In this document: positions 8,164-18,278 of the stretch, one piece after another
How the letters are laid out: each line of letters opens with the position of its first letter
How positions within the stretch are numbered: position 1 is the first letter of the stretch
Source of the DNA: Bradyrhizobium sp. NAS80.1
Lineage (GTDB): Bacteria; Pseudomonadota; Alphaproteobacteria; Rhizobiales; Xanthobacteraceae
Assembly: GCF_001908205.1 (NCBI RefSeq)
Contig: NZ_LGHL01000185.1
Coordinates: 1-33,950, forward strand
DNA: 33,950 nucleotides
Direction of reading: 5' to 3'
Translations under genes and position numbers: made by a program
The notes under the pieces: generated by a model
Database searches by the model: none
The model's input: only the letters and a program-made list of their open reading frames with translations
What the model was told of the DNA's origin: nothing

Positions 8164-9222
8164 GAAACAGCCTCCTGCGCGGCCTGCACGGAATTGAGTG
8201 CACTACCCTCGCGGTTGAGCATCTGATTGATCTTGTTCAGGAGATCGTAGTGAGCCATCTCATAGCCAACATCGATCGCATAGGCAAAGCCTTCGGCGCT
8301 GGTTCCGCCATGGCTCTTGACCACTAGTCCCTTCAGCCCCAGGAACACGCCGCCGTTGGACTTGTTGGGGTCCATCTTGTCGCGCAGGGCCTGAAAGGCG
8401 CTGCGCGCAAAGAGATAGCCGAGCTTGGACAGCCAGCTCCGCTGTATCTCGTTGCGGAGTAATTCCGCCATCTGCCGCGCGGTTCCCTCGGCGGCCTTGA
8501 GCGCGATGTTGCCGCTGAAACCTTCGGCCACAATGACGTCGGCCAGCCCCTTGCCGATGCCGTCGCCCTCGACGAAGCCGATATAATCGAGCTCGGGCAG
8601 GTTTCTCGCGCGCAGGATTTCGCTGGCTTCACGGATCTCCTCGTGCCCCTTGATCTCCTCGGCCCCGATGTTCAACAGCCCGACGGTGGGCCGCTTCTTG
8701 TTGAACAGCACGCTTGCCATCGCAGCGCCCATCACCGCGAGCGACACCAGATGGTGCGCGTCGCCGCCGATGGTGGCGCCTAGGTCGAGCACGACGGACT
8801 CGCCGCGACTGGTCGGCCATATCCCGGTGATCGCCGGGCGGTCGATTCCCGGCAACGTGCGCAAGTTGAAGCGCGACATCGCCATCAGCGCGCCGGTATT
8901 GCCGGCGGAGACCGCGACATCCGCCTCGCCCTTCTTCACCGCATCGATGGCAAGCCACATCGAGGAGGTCTTGCGGCCGCGCCGCAGAGCCTGACTCGGC
9001 TTGTCCGACCCGCTGACAGCAACGTCGGTATGGATGATCTTCGACGCGGCCTTCAGCTGGGGGGTGGCGGTCGAGCTCGGGTTCGATCTTGGCGCGGTCC
9101 CCGACCAGGAGGAACTCGATTTCGCGATGCCTGTCCAGCGAGATGGCGGCGCCTGGAATGACTACGGGGGCGCCGACATCGCCTCCCATGGCGTCAAGCG
9201 CGATGCGAACCTTGCTTAGCAT
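8160..9222 (-). pseudogene. plsX: Phosphate acyltransferase PlsX, frame broken by one extra base
   Basis: PlsX makes acyl-phosphate from acyl-ACP for PlsY in phosphatidic acid synthesis. The N-terminus reads MLSKVRIALDAMGGDVGAP...LVGDRAKIEPELDRHP from ATG 9222. The rest (AASKIIHTDVAVS..., MWLAIDAVKKGEADVAVSAG, NTGALMAMSRF, LDLGATIGGDAHHLV, FVEGDGIGKG...) is in another frame to the stop at 8160. Removing one base from the six-G run at 9059-9064 restores a continuous protein of 353 residues, the usual size; the span of 1063 bases is one more than a multiple of three. All recognised motifs are otherwise intact, so I suspect a homopolymer error or a very recent mutation rather than an old pseudogene. 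The 3' end overlaps fabH. Confidence 0.93.
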
Positions 9223-9520
9223 AAAAGTCCTGGAAACCTGGTCTGCTGCGGTCTTGAACTAGCGGGGCCGCAAATGGGTTCGCCACGGACATGGCGACCG
9301 GCCTAGTGCCACGCCGCACCCGGACCGGGGCGCGACAATAGCGTTTTGTTGTCCCGAAACAACCTCTTGCCCCCAGCCTTTTGCATTCGGGACGATCCGG
9401 CTACGGACCGGAAAAACTCAAAGAAAATATATTAAAATCAAATAGATAAAAGGACCACTGAAACCATCCCGGCAAGCACTTCCCACCGCACGGCAAAGCG
9501 TTCCTACGGGGAATACGTAG
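9223..9520. other. plsX upstream region
   Basis: This is a gap of about 300 bases without a gene. It contains an 8-bp inverted repeat, GTCCCGAA (9351-9358) and TTCGGGAC (9386-9393). It also has a very A/T-rich patch at about 9413-9454, rare in this GC-rich DNA, which is the likely site of the plsX-fabH promoter on the minus strand. No rpmF gene, often found between yceD and plsX in other bacteria, is present. Confidence 0.5.
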
Positions 9521-10091
9521 CTATTTGCCTTTCTTCTTGTCCTGAAGCGCTTTCAGCGCCGCGAAAGGATGGTCCTCGGGGTCGGGAGCGATGACCTCCG
9601 CCTCGAACACAGCTCCCGGCTTTCGCGGATAAGGATCGATCGCCAGGAACAGGGCATCGGTGGCGAGGCGACCGAGATCGATGATTCCATTGACGATCGC
9701 CTCCGGCGGATCGGCGACCTCCGGCGGCTCCTCGTCATCCTGCCCCTCCTCGATCAGGTCGGCCAGGCGGCGCGCCTCGGCCTCGGGGGGCGAACATCAG
9801 GTCCACCTCCTCCTCGATCTCGTTCTCGATCGGATCGAGGGTGACCACGCAGGTCTGGCCGATGCGGGCGCGGACGTGGCCCGTGACCTGGACCCGGCCA
9901 CCGCTTTTCGGCTCAACGTCGAAGGCGGCGTGGGCGGACAGGATTTCCCGGAGGCCAGCGACCTCCGCCATGGCCTGCCGCTCGGCGGCTGAGGCCTCGA
10001 GCTCACGGTGCAGGCCGGTGTCGGGAATCTGGGCGACGATGACGGGCGCCCGCCAGGGATCGCGTTCGAATCCGGTAGTCGGTCGGCTCAT
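9521..10091 (-). pseudogene. YceD/DUF177 family protein, frame broken by one extra base
   Basis: This is a DUF177 (YceD) protein, a family tied to 23S rRNA accumulation and usually encoded next to plsX. The first part, from ATG 10091, reads MSRPTTGFERDPWRAPVIVA through HVRARIGQTCVVTLDPIENE to VDLMFAP. The conserved C-terminus (EAEARRLADLIEEGQDDEEP, PEAIVNGIIDLGRLATDALF, LAIDPYPRKPGAVFEA, DPEDHPFAALKALQDKKKGK) is in a shifted frame and stops at 9521. One surplus base in the six-G run at 9785-9790 explains it: the span is 571 bases, one over a multiple of three, and the repaired protein has 189 residues. Its start overlaps the chaperone gene stop as ATGA. As given, the frame would end early after a nonsense-like tail. 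Confidence 0.88.
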
Positions 10092-10639
10092 GGCGTCACT
10101 TCCTCGCTGAGCGCCGGGGGAAATTTGAAGGACGCGCAGAAGAGCGCAGCCTCGCCGGTCCGGCCGAGATCAATCTCCGTGGCCCGGGCGTAAGCCGCGA
10201 GCCGCTTCGCCTGGTCCATTCCGGTCCCATTCAAGATATTCTTGCAGATCGCCGATGCCAGCGCCTCGCCGCCGCCTTCGATGGCCTGGTCATAGGCCTG
10301 CACGCGGCCGTAAAAGGCCTCGCCGAACGCCCGCATCCGCTTCGGCACCGTCTGGTCGCCGACCCCCATCTCGCGCAAATTGTCGTCCATGTCCTCGCAG
10401 AAGCGGTCGAACAGCGCCTGCGACAGCTCCGTGGCGCCCTGGGCCGTGCGCAGGCGGCGCAGCAGCAGCCAGAGATGCAGCAGCAACAGGTCGAAACGAC
10501 CGTTAACCGTATCAGGCACGCCCAAGTCGCGGTAAAATATGGGTTCTCGCGCCTGCGTCACGATCATGCCATAGATGGCTTCAATGGTGCCGCGCGGGGC
10601 TTGCCGGGGTTTCCTGAAGTGATTGAACGGCCAAACCAT
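10088..10639 (-). CDS. Ubiquinol-cytochrome c chaperone family protein
   Basis: This 183-residue protein resembles the Cbp3/UQCC1 chaperone domain that helps assemble the cytochrome bc1 complex. Typical blocks are IEAIYGMIVTQAREPIFYRD, LGVPDTVNGRFDLLLLHLWL, LLRRLRTAQG, LFDRFCEDMDDNLREMGVGD and the following VPKRMRAFGEAFYGR. There is no signal peptide, so it is probably cytoplasmic or peripheral at the inner membrane. The ATG at 10639 is divergent from bamE. Its stop overlaps the yceD start by four bases, so the two genes are likely one transcript. Confidence 0.9.
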   Translation of the reverse strand: MVWPFNHFRKPRQAPRGTIEAIYGMIVTQAREPIFYRDLGVPDTVNGRFDLLLLHLWLLLRRLRTAQGATELSQALFDRFCEDMDDNLREMGVGDQTVPKRMRAFGEAFYGRVQAYDQAIEGGGEALASAICKNILNGTGMDQAKRLAAYARATEIDLGRTGEAALFCASFKFPPALSEEVTP

Positions 10640-10737
10640 TGTGGGTTCCGCAAGCGGGCGTGCGCGTGTTGCAATTGCAGTCTCCGCCCGGTACTTCAGC
10701 GCCTCGCGCGACGCAAGGGGACGGAATCAGTTCCGCA

Positions 10738-11223
10738 ATGACGATAACGAACCAGACTAGCCTGCGCGCAGACAAGCGGCGCGGCTTTCAAGCACGCTGG
10801 CGCGGCTTGCGCCTGCTCGCGGCCGCGACCTTGGTCGGGGTGGCGCTTGCGGGCTGCACCGGCGAGCAATTCCAGAAGGGCTATATCCTGCCGCCCGGCG
10901 CGCTGGAGCAGATTCCGATCGGCGCAAGCCAGGACCAGGTGCTGATCGTGATGGGCACGCCCTCCACGGTCGCGACCCTCGACGGCGAGGTGTTCTACTA
11001 CATCTCGCAGCGCTCGGAGCGCCCGGTCGCTTTCATGAACCAGAAGGTGGTCGACCAGCGCGTGATCGCGATCTATTTCGACAAGAATCGGCGCGTGCGC
11101 CGGCTTGCGAATTACGGCCTCCAGGACGGCAAGATCTTCGACTTCATCAGCCGGACCACGGCGACGTCGGGCCAGGAGATGAACTACCTCACGCCGCTGT
11201 TCAAGCTGCTCAGCTTTAACTGA
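10738..11223 (+). CDS. bamE: Outer-membrane assembly lipoprotein BamE
   Basis: BamE (SmpA/OmlA) is a lipoprotein of the BAM complex that inserts beta-barrel proteins. The protein has 161 residues from ATG 10738. A basic N-terminus and hydrophobic stretch lead to the lipobox LAGC (Cys40), giving a mature protein starting CTGEQFQKGYILPPGALEQI. The SmpA/OmlA fold follows: PIGASQDQVLIVMGTPST, FYYISQRSERPVAFMNQKV and VIAIYFDKNRRVRRLANYGL. The frame extends upstream to 10639, but the lipobox spacing favours the inner ATG. It is transcribed divergently from the cytochrome c chaperone gene, an arrangement common in this group. Confidence 0.93.
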   Translation: MTITNQTSLRADKRRGFQARWRGLRLLAAATLVGVALAGCTGEQFQKGYILPPGALEQIPIGASQDQVLIVMGTPSTVATLDGEVFYYISQRSERPVAFMNQKVVDQRVIAIYFDKNRRVRRLANYGLQDGKIFDFISRTTATSGQEMNYLTPLFKLLSFN

Positions 11224-11361
11224 GCCTTGAGCCTGCGGCGTCCTGCCGCCCTCGGCGCGGCACTTGCCGTCGTCCGCGAGGCACTTGCCATCGCCTGCGA
11301 CTTGCCGTTGCGCGCCGGGTTCCCTACGCTTCCTGCAAAACAAAAAGCAGGGAGTGGATTC

Positions 11362-12363
11362 GTGCCCAACAAAGTTCTTTCCCGTCGCAATGTGCTCGCT
11401 GGTGCTGCCGGCCTGTCGGCCGCAGCGATCCTGCCACGATCAAGCCTGGCGGACTGGAAACCCACCGAAACCGTCCGCCTCATTGTGCCGGCGGCGGCCG
11501 GCGGCTCGACCGACGTCATGGGCCGGCTCCTGGCCGCCCATCTGCAGACGGCCTGGGGCCAGACGGCCGTTGTGGAAAACCGCTCGGGCGGCGGCGGCAC
11601 GATCGGCACCGCCGAGGTGGTCCGCGCCAAGCCTGACGGCCACACCATCCTGATCGGCAACCCCGGGCCGAACGCCATCGCCTACAGCATCTTCAAGAAC
11701 CTCACCTACAAGCCGGACCAGCTGCAGCCGGTCTCCAACATGATCCGGATCCCGAACATCGTCTCGGCGCATCCGAAGACCGGCATCAAGTCGGTCGCCG
11801 AGCTGATCGCCTATCTCAAGGCCAGTCCGGACAAGCTCAGCTACGCCTCCTCCGGCGTCGGCCAGAGCCCTCACCTCACCGGCGCCTGGTTCCTCCAACT
11901 GACCGGCCTGAAGATGACGCACATCCCGTTCCGCGGCGCCGGTCCCGCGCTGCAGGCCGCGCTTGCCGGCGACATCCAGATCCTGTTCGACAATCTCTAT
12001 CCGAGCCTGCCGCAGGTGCAGAACGGCACTCTCACCGGCCTCTGCGTCACCACAAGCGAGCGCAGCAACCTCGCACCGAACCTGCCGACGATGCGCGAGA
12101 GCGCGCCGGAGCTCGCTAATTTCGACATCTCGTCGTGGTTCGCGGTATTCCTGCCGAAGGGTGTCCCCGCGCCCGTGCTCGAGTCGCTCAATCTTCAAGT
12201 GAAGGCGATGCTCGAGCGTGACGACATCAAGAAAAACATCGCCGCCATGGGCGCCCGCGCCGACTACGGCACACCGCAGCAATTCTCCGACTTCGTGGAT
12301 GCCGAGACGAAGAAGTTCGCCGGCATCATCCAGAAGGAAGGATTGCAGATGGACGTGCAGTAG
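11362..12363 (+). CDS. Bug/TctC-type tricarboxylate transporter substrate-binding protein
   Basis: This is a periplasmic solute receptor of the Bug family (TTT tripartite transport). The GTG at 11362 follows GGGAG and gives 333 residues. A twin-arginine-like signal (SRRNVLAGAAGLSAAA) ends near SSLA before DWKPTETVRLIVPAAAGGST. Typical Bug elements are VPAAAGGSTDVMGRLLA, VENRSGGGGTIGTAEVVRAK, PDGHTILIGNPGP, YASSGVGQSPHLTG, HIPFRGAGPALQAALAGDIQ and the terminal YGTPQQFSDFVDAE. No TctA or TctB membrane gene is adjacent, so it is one of the orphan receptors frequent in Bradyrhizobium. The ligand cannot be told from the sequence; carboxylates are likely. The open frame reaches back to 11227, but the upstream part is unlike the family. 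Confidence 0.9.
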   Translation: MPNKVLSRRNVLAGAAGLSAAAILPRSSLADWKPTETVRLIVPAAAGGSTDVMGRLLAAHLQTAWGQTAVVENRSGGGGTIGTAEVVRAKPDGHTILIGNPGPNAIAYSIFKNLTYKPDQLQPVSNMIRIPNIVSAHPKTGIKSVAELIAYLKASPDKLSYASSGVGQSPHLTGAWFLQLTGLKMTHIPFRGAGPALQAALAGDIQILFDNLYPSLPQVQNGTLTGLCVTTSERSNLAPNLPTMRESAPELANFDISSWFAVFLPKGVPAPVLESLNLQVKAMLERDDIKKNIAAMGARADYGTPQQFSDFVDAETKKFAGIIQKEGLQMDVQ

Positions 12364-12547
12364 CTCGCGTATCCCCCGGTTGTGGCGCGCCAGACGGCTT
12401 GACCGCACGTATCGACCGAACATGCGTACAACGTCGCTCCCAATCGACTCGACGGGGCCTGCTTGCTTATTGTCTCGATCAGCCGGCTCTCCGGCACGGC
12501 TGCTTTGCCAACGGCGCAAAGCTCGCATCGGCAGGCCCAAATGTCTC

Positions 12548-12578
12548 TTGACTTAGAGTGCGCTCGAACTCGTAGTTT
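12548..12578 (+). promoter_or_regulatory. MerR-type promoter and operator for the merR-cmd pair
   Basis: TTGACT (12548-12553) is followed after 19 bases by TAGTTT (12573-12578). The long 19-base spacer is the hallmark of MerR-controlled promoters. Within it lies a dyad GAGT-N8-ACTC (12556-12571). It is 25 bases before the merR ATG, which suggests autoregulation. Confidence 0.6.
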
Positions 12579-12603
12579 CCGTGCGTCGTGATGAGAGACA
12601 GGC

Positions 12604-13032
12604 ATGAAGATCGGCGAACTCGCGAAGCGTTCCGGACTGACTGCCCATACGATCCGCTACTACGAGCGGATCGGACTGTTGCCTTACGCCGACCGAGATC
12701 GATCCAGCCGACGTGACTACGATGCCTCGATCCTTGTGTGGATCGAGTTTCTCGGCCGACTGAAGACGACTGGTATGCCGATCCGGGACATGCTGCTTTA
12801 CGCGGAACTCCGGGAGCGAGGCAGCGGCAGCGAGGCCGAGCGGCGCGCGCTGCTGGAGCGGCACCGTGAAAGCGTGCGTGCCCACGTCGACGAGCTGAAT
12901 GCCTGTCTTCTCGTCCTCGACACCAAGATCGGCGGTTATGCCGAAACGGAACAGAGGATGAAGGATTATGATGCAACACTTCCCGAACGCCGGCGAAAGC
13001 CGGTTGGAGCGCGGTCGCCGCGCACTGGCTGA
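12604..13032 (+). CDS. MerR-family transcriptional regulator
   Basis: This 142-residue regulator has a clear MerR DNA-binding domain at residues 1-70 (MKIGELAKRSGLTAHTIRYY, ERIGLLPYADRDRSSRRDYD, LVWIEFLGRLKTTGMPIRDM). A long dimerisation helix follows at about residues 80-120 (ERRALLERHRESVRAHVDEL), with a short tail. There is only one Cys (in NACLLVLDTKIGGY), so it is not an obvious metal or SoxR-type sensor; the AdhR/NmlR-like group fits better. The ATG has an AGACAGGC context. Its last 65 bases overlap the start of the carboxymuconolactone decarboxylase-like gene, so the two are one operon and the enzyme is probably its target. A MerR-type promoter with a 19-base spacer lies directly upstream. 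Confidence 0.92.
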   Translation: MKIGELAKRSGLTAHTIRYYERIGLLPYADRDRSSRRDYDASILVWIEFLGRLKTTGMPIRDMLLYAELRERGSGSEAERRALLERHRESVRAHVDELNACLLVLDTKIGGYAETEQRMKDYDATLPERRRKPVGARSPRTG

Positions 13033-13387
13033 GATCGACGGAGAGGCCGGCCATAAGGTCGTGGCGGCGCTTGGTGACATCGCCCCAGACTTCGCCACCT
13101 ATGTATTCGAATTTCCATTTGGCGACATCTACTCACGGCCCGGGCTCGACGTCCGTTCGCGCGAAATCGCAACGATCGCAGCGCTCGCGGCCATGGGGAA
13201 CGCCACACCTCAGCTCAAGGTGCATATCGAGGCAGGTCTGAATGTCGGCCTCGGTCGAGAGGAGATTATCGAGATCCTCATGCAGATGGCCGTCTATGCC
13301 GGCTTCCCGGCTGCCCTCAACGGCCTGTTCGCAGCGAAGGAGGTATTTGCGCAAAGAGCCGAGGACGGATCGGAGCCGAAAGCCTGA
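12968..13387 (+). CDS. Carboxymuconolactone decarboxylase family protein
   Basis: This 139-residue all-helical protein matches the CMD/PcaC fold: ALGDIAPDFATYVFEFPFGD, IYSRPGLDVRSREIATIAAL, AAMGNATPQLKVHIEAGLNV, GLGREEIIEILMQMAVYAGF and PAALNGLFAAKEVF. The Cys-x-x-Cys pair of AhpD-like peroxidases is absent, so it is closer to the decarboxylase type, which uses a His (here in LKVHIEAGL). The substrate is unknown; many such genes are not linked to protocatechuate breakdown. It starts at ATGATG (12968) behind GGATGAAGG and overlaps merR by 65 bases in another frame. A strong hairpin lies 60 bases after its stop. Confidence 0.9.
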   Translation: MMQHFPNAGESRLERGRRALAEIDGEAGHKVVAALGDIAPDFATYVFEFPFGDIYSRPGLDVRSREIATIAALAAMGNATPQLKVHIEAGLNVGLGREEIIEILMQMAVYAGFPAALNGLFAAKEVFAQRAEDGSEPKA

Positions 13388-13441
13388 AGCTCGACCGTCG
13401 ACCCCTGTTTTGTCGTGCAGCCGGACTGCGCTGCCCCTGAC

Positions 13442-13469
13442 AAAAAGCCCCGCGGCTTTCGCCGCGGGG
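13442..13469 (-). terminator. Intrinsic terminator after hppA
   Basis: CCCCGCGGC (13448-13456) and GCCGCGGGG (13461-13469) form a perfect 9-bp stem with a TTTC loop. On the minus strand it is followed by TTTTT (complement of 13442-13446), 27 bases past the hppA stop. It may also stop rightward transcription from the merR-cmd operon. Confidence 0.85.
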
Positions 13470-13495
13470 GGTTATCTTGAGCCTCTGCTCGCAGT

Positions 13496-15616
<2,121 letters not shown>

Positions 15617-15696
15617 GTGATTTTTGCCTCAGATCCTTGATGTACCCCCGGCGCCTTTTGTTGTCCGTCGTGCGGTGCGGCGCCTTGATTTTGAAC

Positions 15697-15718
15697 AAGG
15701 CCGCCCTCAGGCGGCCTT
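15697..15718. other. Perfect 9-bp hairpin upstream of hppA
   Basis: AAGGCCGCC (15697-15705) and GGCGGCCTT (15710-15718) enclose a CTCA loop. No T-run follows on either strand, so it is not a standard terminator. It lies about 80 bases before the hppA start and 160 bases after the YkgJ-like gene, and may end that transcript or shape the hppA leader. Confidence 0.5.
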
Positions 15719-15880
15719 AGTCGGTTGTGAGCTTGCCAAAATCAAATTGAGGGTGCAACGCCGTAAGCGGCCGAAAAAGCCGATCTGGGCGGGTATTTAG
15801 GTCGTAGACGCCCGCTTTGCGGAAATGCCGGCAAACGGCTCTCCGACACACCGACGGGGGCCAGTCCCCCTGCCTCCACC

Positions 15881-16498
15881 TCAGGCGGCGGGCCTTACGG
15901 GATGACGGGACGTTGACGCCATTTCCAAGGTCTGCCCGTCGGCTGTTGTGCGTCGGTTGAAGATCTTGACCTCGTAGATGCCGCCATTGGGGCCGACCTC
16001 CTGCGTCACCGACACGACCTGCTCGCGTGTGAGGACGCCGAGCTGCACATCCTGGTCGGGCAGGATGAGCGTCGCCAGCTCATTGACGAACACCATCACA
16101 AGATGGCCTTTCACCATGTTGTTCTTCGACAGCAAGCGCAGCTGGCTGTGATAAGGCTGCCGGGTCCAGGCCGATGGCAGGCCGGGATCAACCACGACCT
16201 GGATGTTGTTGGTCTCGGGATGCAAGGTAAGCACCATCTTCGCCTGATCGGGCTTCCATTGCATGGACATCGTCGACTCGGTTTTCCAGAGACAATTGAA
16301 CGCCGCGCACTCGCTCGGCAGACTGTCGTGGATCGTGCAGCCCCGGCCGGGCTTGCAATGCGAGCACCACTTGCCGGCGGCCTTGCCGAGCTCGACCACA
16401 TTGTAAACCTTGCAACAGAGCGTGCAGCTTCCGCACTCCCTCCCGGGAACAACCCGCGCCCCGCTCAAACTCGAAACGGCCCCCGTCATCCGAATCAC
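15881..16498 (-). CDS. YkgJ-like cysteine-cluster protein
   Basis: This protein of up to 205 residues has a Cys-rich N-terminal third: GRECGSCTLCCKVYNV, then WCSHCKPGRGCTIHD and SECAAFNCLW. The spacing CxxCxxCC followed by CxxC and C-x5-C resembles the YkgJ/Fe-S or zinc cluster family (UPF0153). The remainder (QWKPDQAKMVLTLHPETNNI, VVVDPGLPSAWTRQPYHSQL) is hydrophilic with no membrane segment. Its biochemical role is not known. GTG 16498 and ATG 16489 are both possible starts. It follows thiL on the same strand after a 129-base gap and could share its transcript. Confidence 0.8.
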   Translation of the reverse strand: MIRMTGAVSSLSGARVVPGRECGSCTLCCKVYNVVELGKAAGKWCSHCKPGRGCTIHDSLPSECAAFNCLWKTESTMSMQWKPDQAKMVLTLHPETNNIQVVVDPGLPSAWTRQPYHSQLRLLSKNNMVKGHLVMVFVNELATLILPDQDVQLGVLTREQVVSVTQEVGPNGGIYEVKIFNRRTTADGQTLEMASTSRHPVRPAA

Positions 16499-16627
16499 AT
16501 CCCCAGCTGCTTTGCATCCATGGCGCAGATACAGCTGTTTGCTGTCGCCGGGGTTGCGATCGCCAACAGCAACATGCGACCGGGAACAGCCAGAGGACAG
16601 ATCCGGTTCGACGAGGCGGACTTGAAT

Positions 16628-17623
16628 TCAGAAGTGGCTGTAGGACAGGCGCTTGAGGACCAGCTCCCTGCCCTGACCGTCGATAAAGCGGGGCGGCGTC
16701 GCCCCTTGCACGATAGATCCGATCGCCGTGATCGCCACGCCCGCCGCCCGTCCCGCCGCCATGAAGGCTTCGGCTCGGCCTGTCGGAACGGCACACAGGA
16801 CCTCGTAATCATCGCCTCCGGCCACGAGCGCTTCGATCCCAACGGCTCCGCGCGTGACCAGCCCAGCGGCCGGACCGGACAGCGGCACGCTCGCGGCTTC
16901 GATGACCGCCGAGACCCCGGAGGCCGCGCAAAGCTTTGCGAGATCGCCCGCGAGCCCGTCGGACACGTCCATCGCGGCGCTGGCGTGCTCGCGCACGGCC
17001 CGCGCCAGCACATTGCGCGGCTGCGGAATGTGGTAGCGCCGGACCAGCATCTCCCAGGACGACGGATCGAGCGCCTGCTTGACGTTGCCGCCTTTGAGAA
17101 TGTCGAGACCGAGCGCGGCGTCGCCGATCGTCCCGGTCACCATGACACGATCGCCGGGCCTGGCCCCGGTACGCCCGACCATGCGCCCCGAGGGCGTACG
17201 GCCGAACGCCGTGATCGAGATCATCTGCGGACCGGGTGTCGAGACCGTGTCGCCGCCGAGCAGCGGGCACGCGAAGGCGCTGGCATCCTCGCCGAGCGCA
17301 TCCGCAAAGGGGCGCAGCCACGCATCGTCGGCGCCGCGCAGCGCCAGCGTTAGTACGAAGCCGGCCGGAGTGGCGCCCTTGGCCGCGAGATCGGACAGAT
17401 TCACCCGCAGCGCCTTGCGCGCGATGGTGCCGGGCGGATCATCTGCAAGATAATGCACGCCTTCGACAACGGCGTCCGTGGTGACGACGATGTCCTCACC
17501 GGCGGATTTCAGGACCGCGGCGTCATCGACCAGCCCGAACGCGCCGGGATCAGTCGCCAGCGGCTTGAAATAGCGCGCGATGAGGGAGTCTTCGCCGGAT
17601 ATCTGCTTCTTGTCCTGTGTCAC
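16628..17623 (-). CDS. thiL: Thiamine-monophosphate kinase
   Basis: ThiL phosphorylates thiamine monophosphate to the active cofactor thiamine diphosphate, using ATP and Mg. The 331-residue protein has the PurM/SelD-like AIRS fold. Near the N-terminus it reads LVDDAAVLKSAGEDIVVTTD and AVVEGVHYLADDPPGTIARK, followed by ALRVNLSDLAAKGATP. In the middle are LGGDTVSTPGPQMISITAFG and MDVSDGLAGDLAKLCAASGV, and later VAGGDDYEVLCAVP. These include the Asp-rich Mg/ATP sites. Translation starts at GTG 17623 (MTQDKKQISGEDSLIARYF). It is preceded by nusB across a 154-base gap that holds a palindromic repeat. nusB-thiL linkage is common in proteobacteria. Confidence 0.96.
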   Translation of the reverse strand: MTQDKKQISGEDSLIARYFKPLATDPGAFGLVDDAAVLKSAGEDIVVTTDAVVEGVHYLADDPPGTIARKALRVNLSDLAAKGATPAGFVLTLALRGADDAWLRPFADALGEDASAFACPLLGGDTVSTPGPQMISITAFGRTPSGRMVGRTGARPGDRVMVTGTIGDAALGLDILKGGNVKQALDPSSWEMLVRRYHIPQPRNVLARAVREHASAAMDVSDGLAGDLAKLCAASGVSAVIEAASVPLSGPAAGLVTRGAVGIEALVAGGDDYEVLCAVPTGRAEAFMAAGRAAGVAITAIGSIVQGATPPRFIDGQGRELVLKRLSYSHF

Positions 17624-17633
17624 GACAGCAGAT

Positions 17634-17753
17634 CCGTCATCCTGAGGTGCGAGCCCTTGCGAGCCTCGAAGGATGCACGGCCGAAGTGCACCTTCAGCGG
17701 CACGCCGCCACCCTTCGAGGCCTCCGCTTCGCTACGGCACCTCAGGATGACGG
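17634..17753. repeat. Dispersed intergenic palindromic element (CCTGAGGTGC type)
   Basis: CCGTCATCCTGAGGTGC (17634-17650) is repeated as its exact reverse complement at 17737-17753, a 17-bp arm pair around 86 bases. The inner part carries a second short complement (CCTCGAAGG near 17666 and CCTTCGAGG near 17712). It fills the nusB-thiL gap. The arms resemble a repeat I know from Bradyrhizobium and Rhodopseudomonas intergenic DNA. Confidence 0.8.
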
Positions 17754-17777
17754 CTACGGCCAAGGTCATCGTCTCGT

Positions 17778-18275
17778 CTACCCCCGCCCGAACTCGTCGC
17801 CGCGAAACTGGCGGCCGATTTGGTCGAGCACCGCATTGACCATGCCGGTTTCCTCGCGGTCGACGAAGGCATTGGCGACGTCGACATATTCGGACACGAC
17901 GACGCGGCCGGGAACGTCCTTGCGATGCTGCAGCTCATAGGCCCCTGCCCGCAGCACCGCGCGCAGGATCGCCTCGATCCGCTTTAACGGCCAGCCCTTG
18001 GACAGCGCCTCGTCGATCAAGGGGTCGAGCTTCTTCTGGTCGCGCACGACGCCGGAGACGACGTCGCGGAAGAACGCAGCTTCGGCCGGCAGATAGGTGT
18101 CGCCCTCGACCTCGTTGCCGAGCCAGTGGCTCTCGAACTCGGCGAAGATGTCGTTGATGCCGGCACCCGCAATGTCCATCTGGTACAGCGCCTGCACGGC
18201 CGCGAGCCGTGCCGCACCCCGCCGGTTCGCCTTCCTCTCCGGAGCACCCGCCGGTTTCCTGGTGGTGTCAGCCAT
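17778..18275 (-). CDS. nusB: Transcription antitermination factor NusB
   Basis: NusB binds NusE (S10) and boxA RNA to form the rRNA antitermination complex. The 165-residue protein shows the all-helical NusB fold: NRRGAARLAAVQALYQMDIA, FESHWLGNEV, FFRDVVSGVVRDQKKLDPLI, DEALSKGWPLKRIEAILRAV, LRAGAYELQHRKDVPGRVVV and SEYVDVANAFVDREETGMVN. The basic N-terminus (RKPAGAPERKANRRGAAR) matches the RNA-binding Arg-rich patch. The ATG at 18275 is three bases after the ribH stop, so the pair is co-transcribed. Confidence 0.96.
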   Translation of the reverse strand: MADTTRKPAGAPERKANRRGAARLAAVQALYQMDIAGAGINDIFAEFESHWLGNEVEGDTYLPAEAAFFRDVVSGVVRDQKKLDPLIDEALSKGWPLKRIEAILRAVLRAGAYELQHRKDVPGRVVVSEYVDVANAFVDREETGMVNAVLDQIGRQFRGDEFGRG

Positions 18276-18278
18276 GGC

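Noticed and set aside
16495..16575. Small frame MLLLAIATPATANSCICAMD after thiL
   Set aside because: About 26 codons with no ribosome site; it overlaps the start of the YkgJ-like gene and could be chance.
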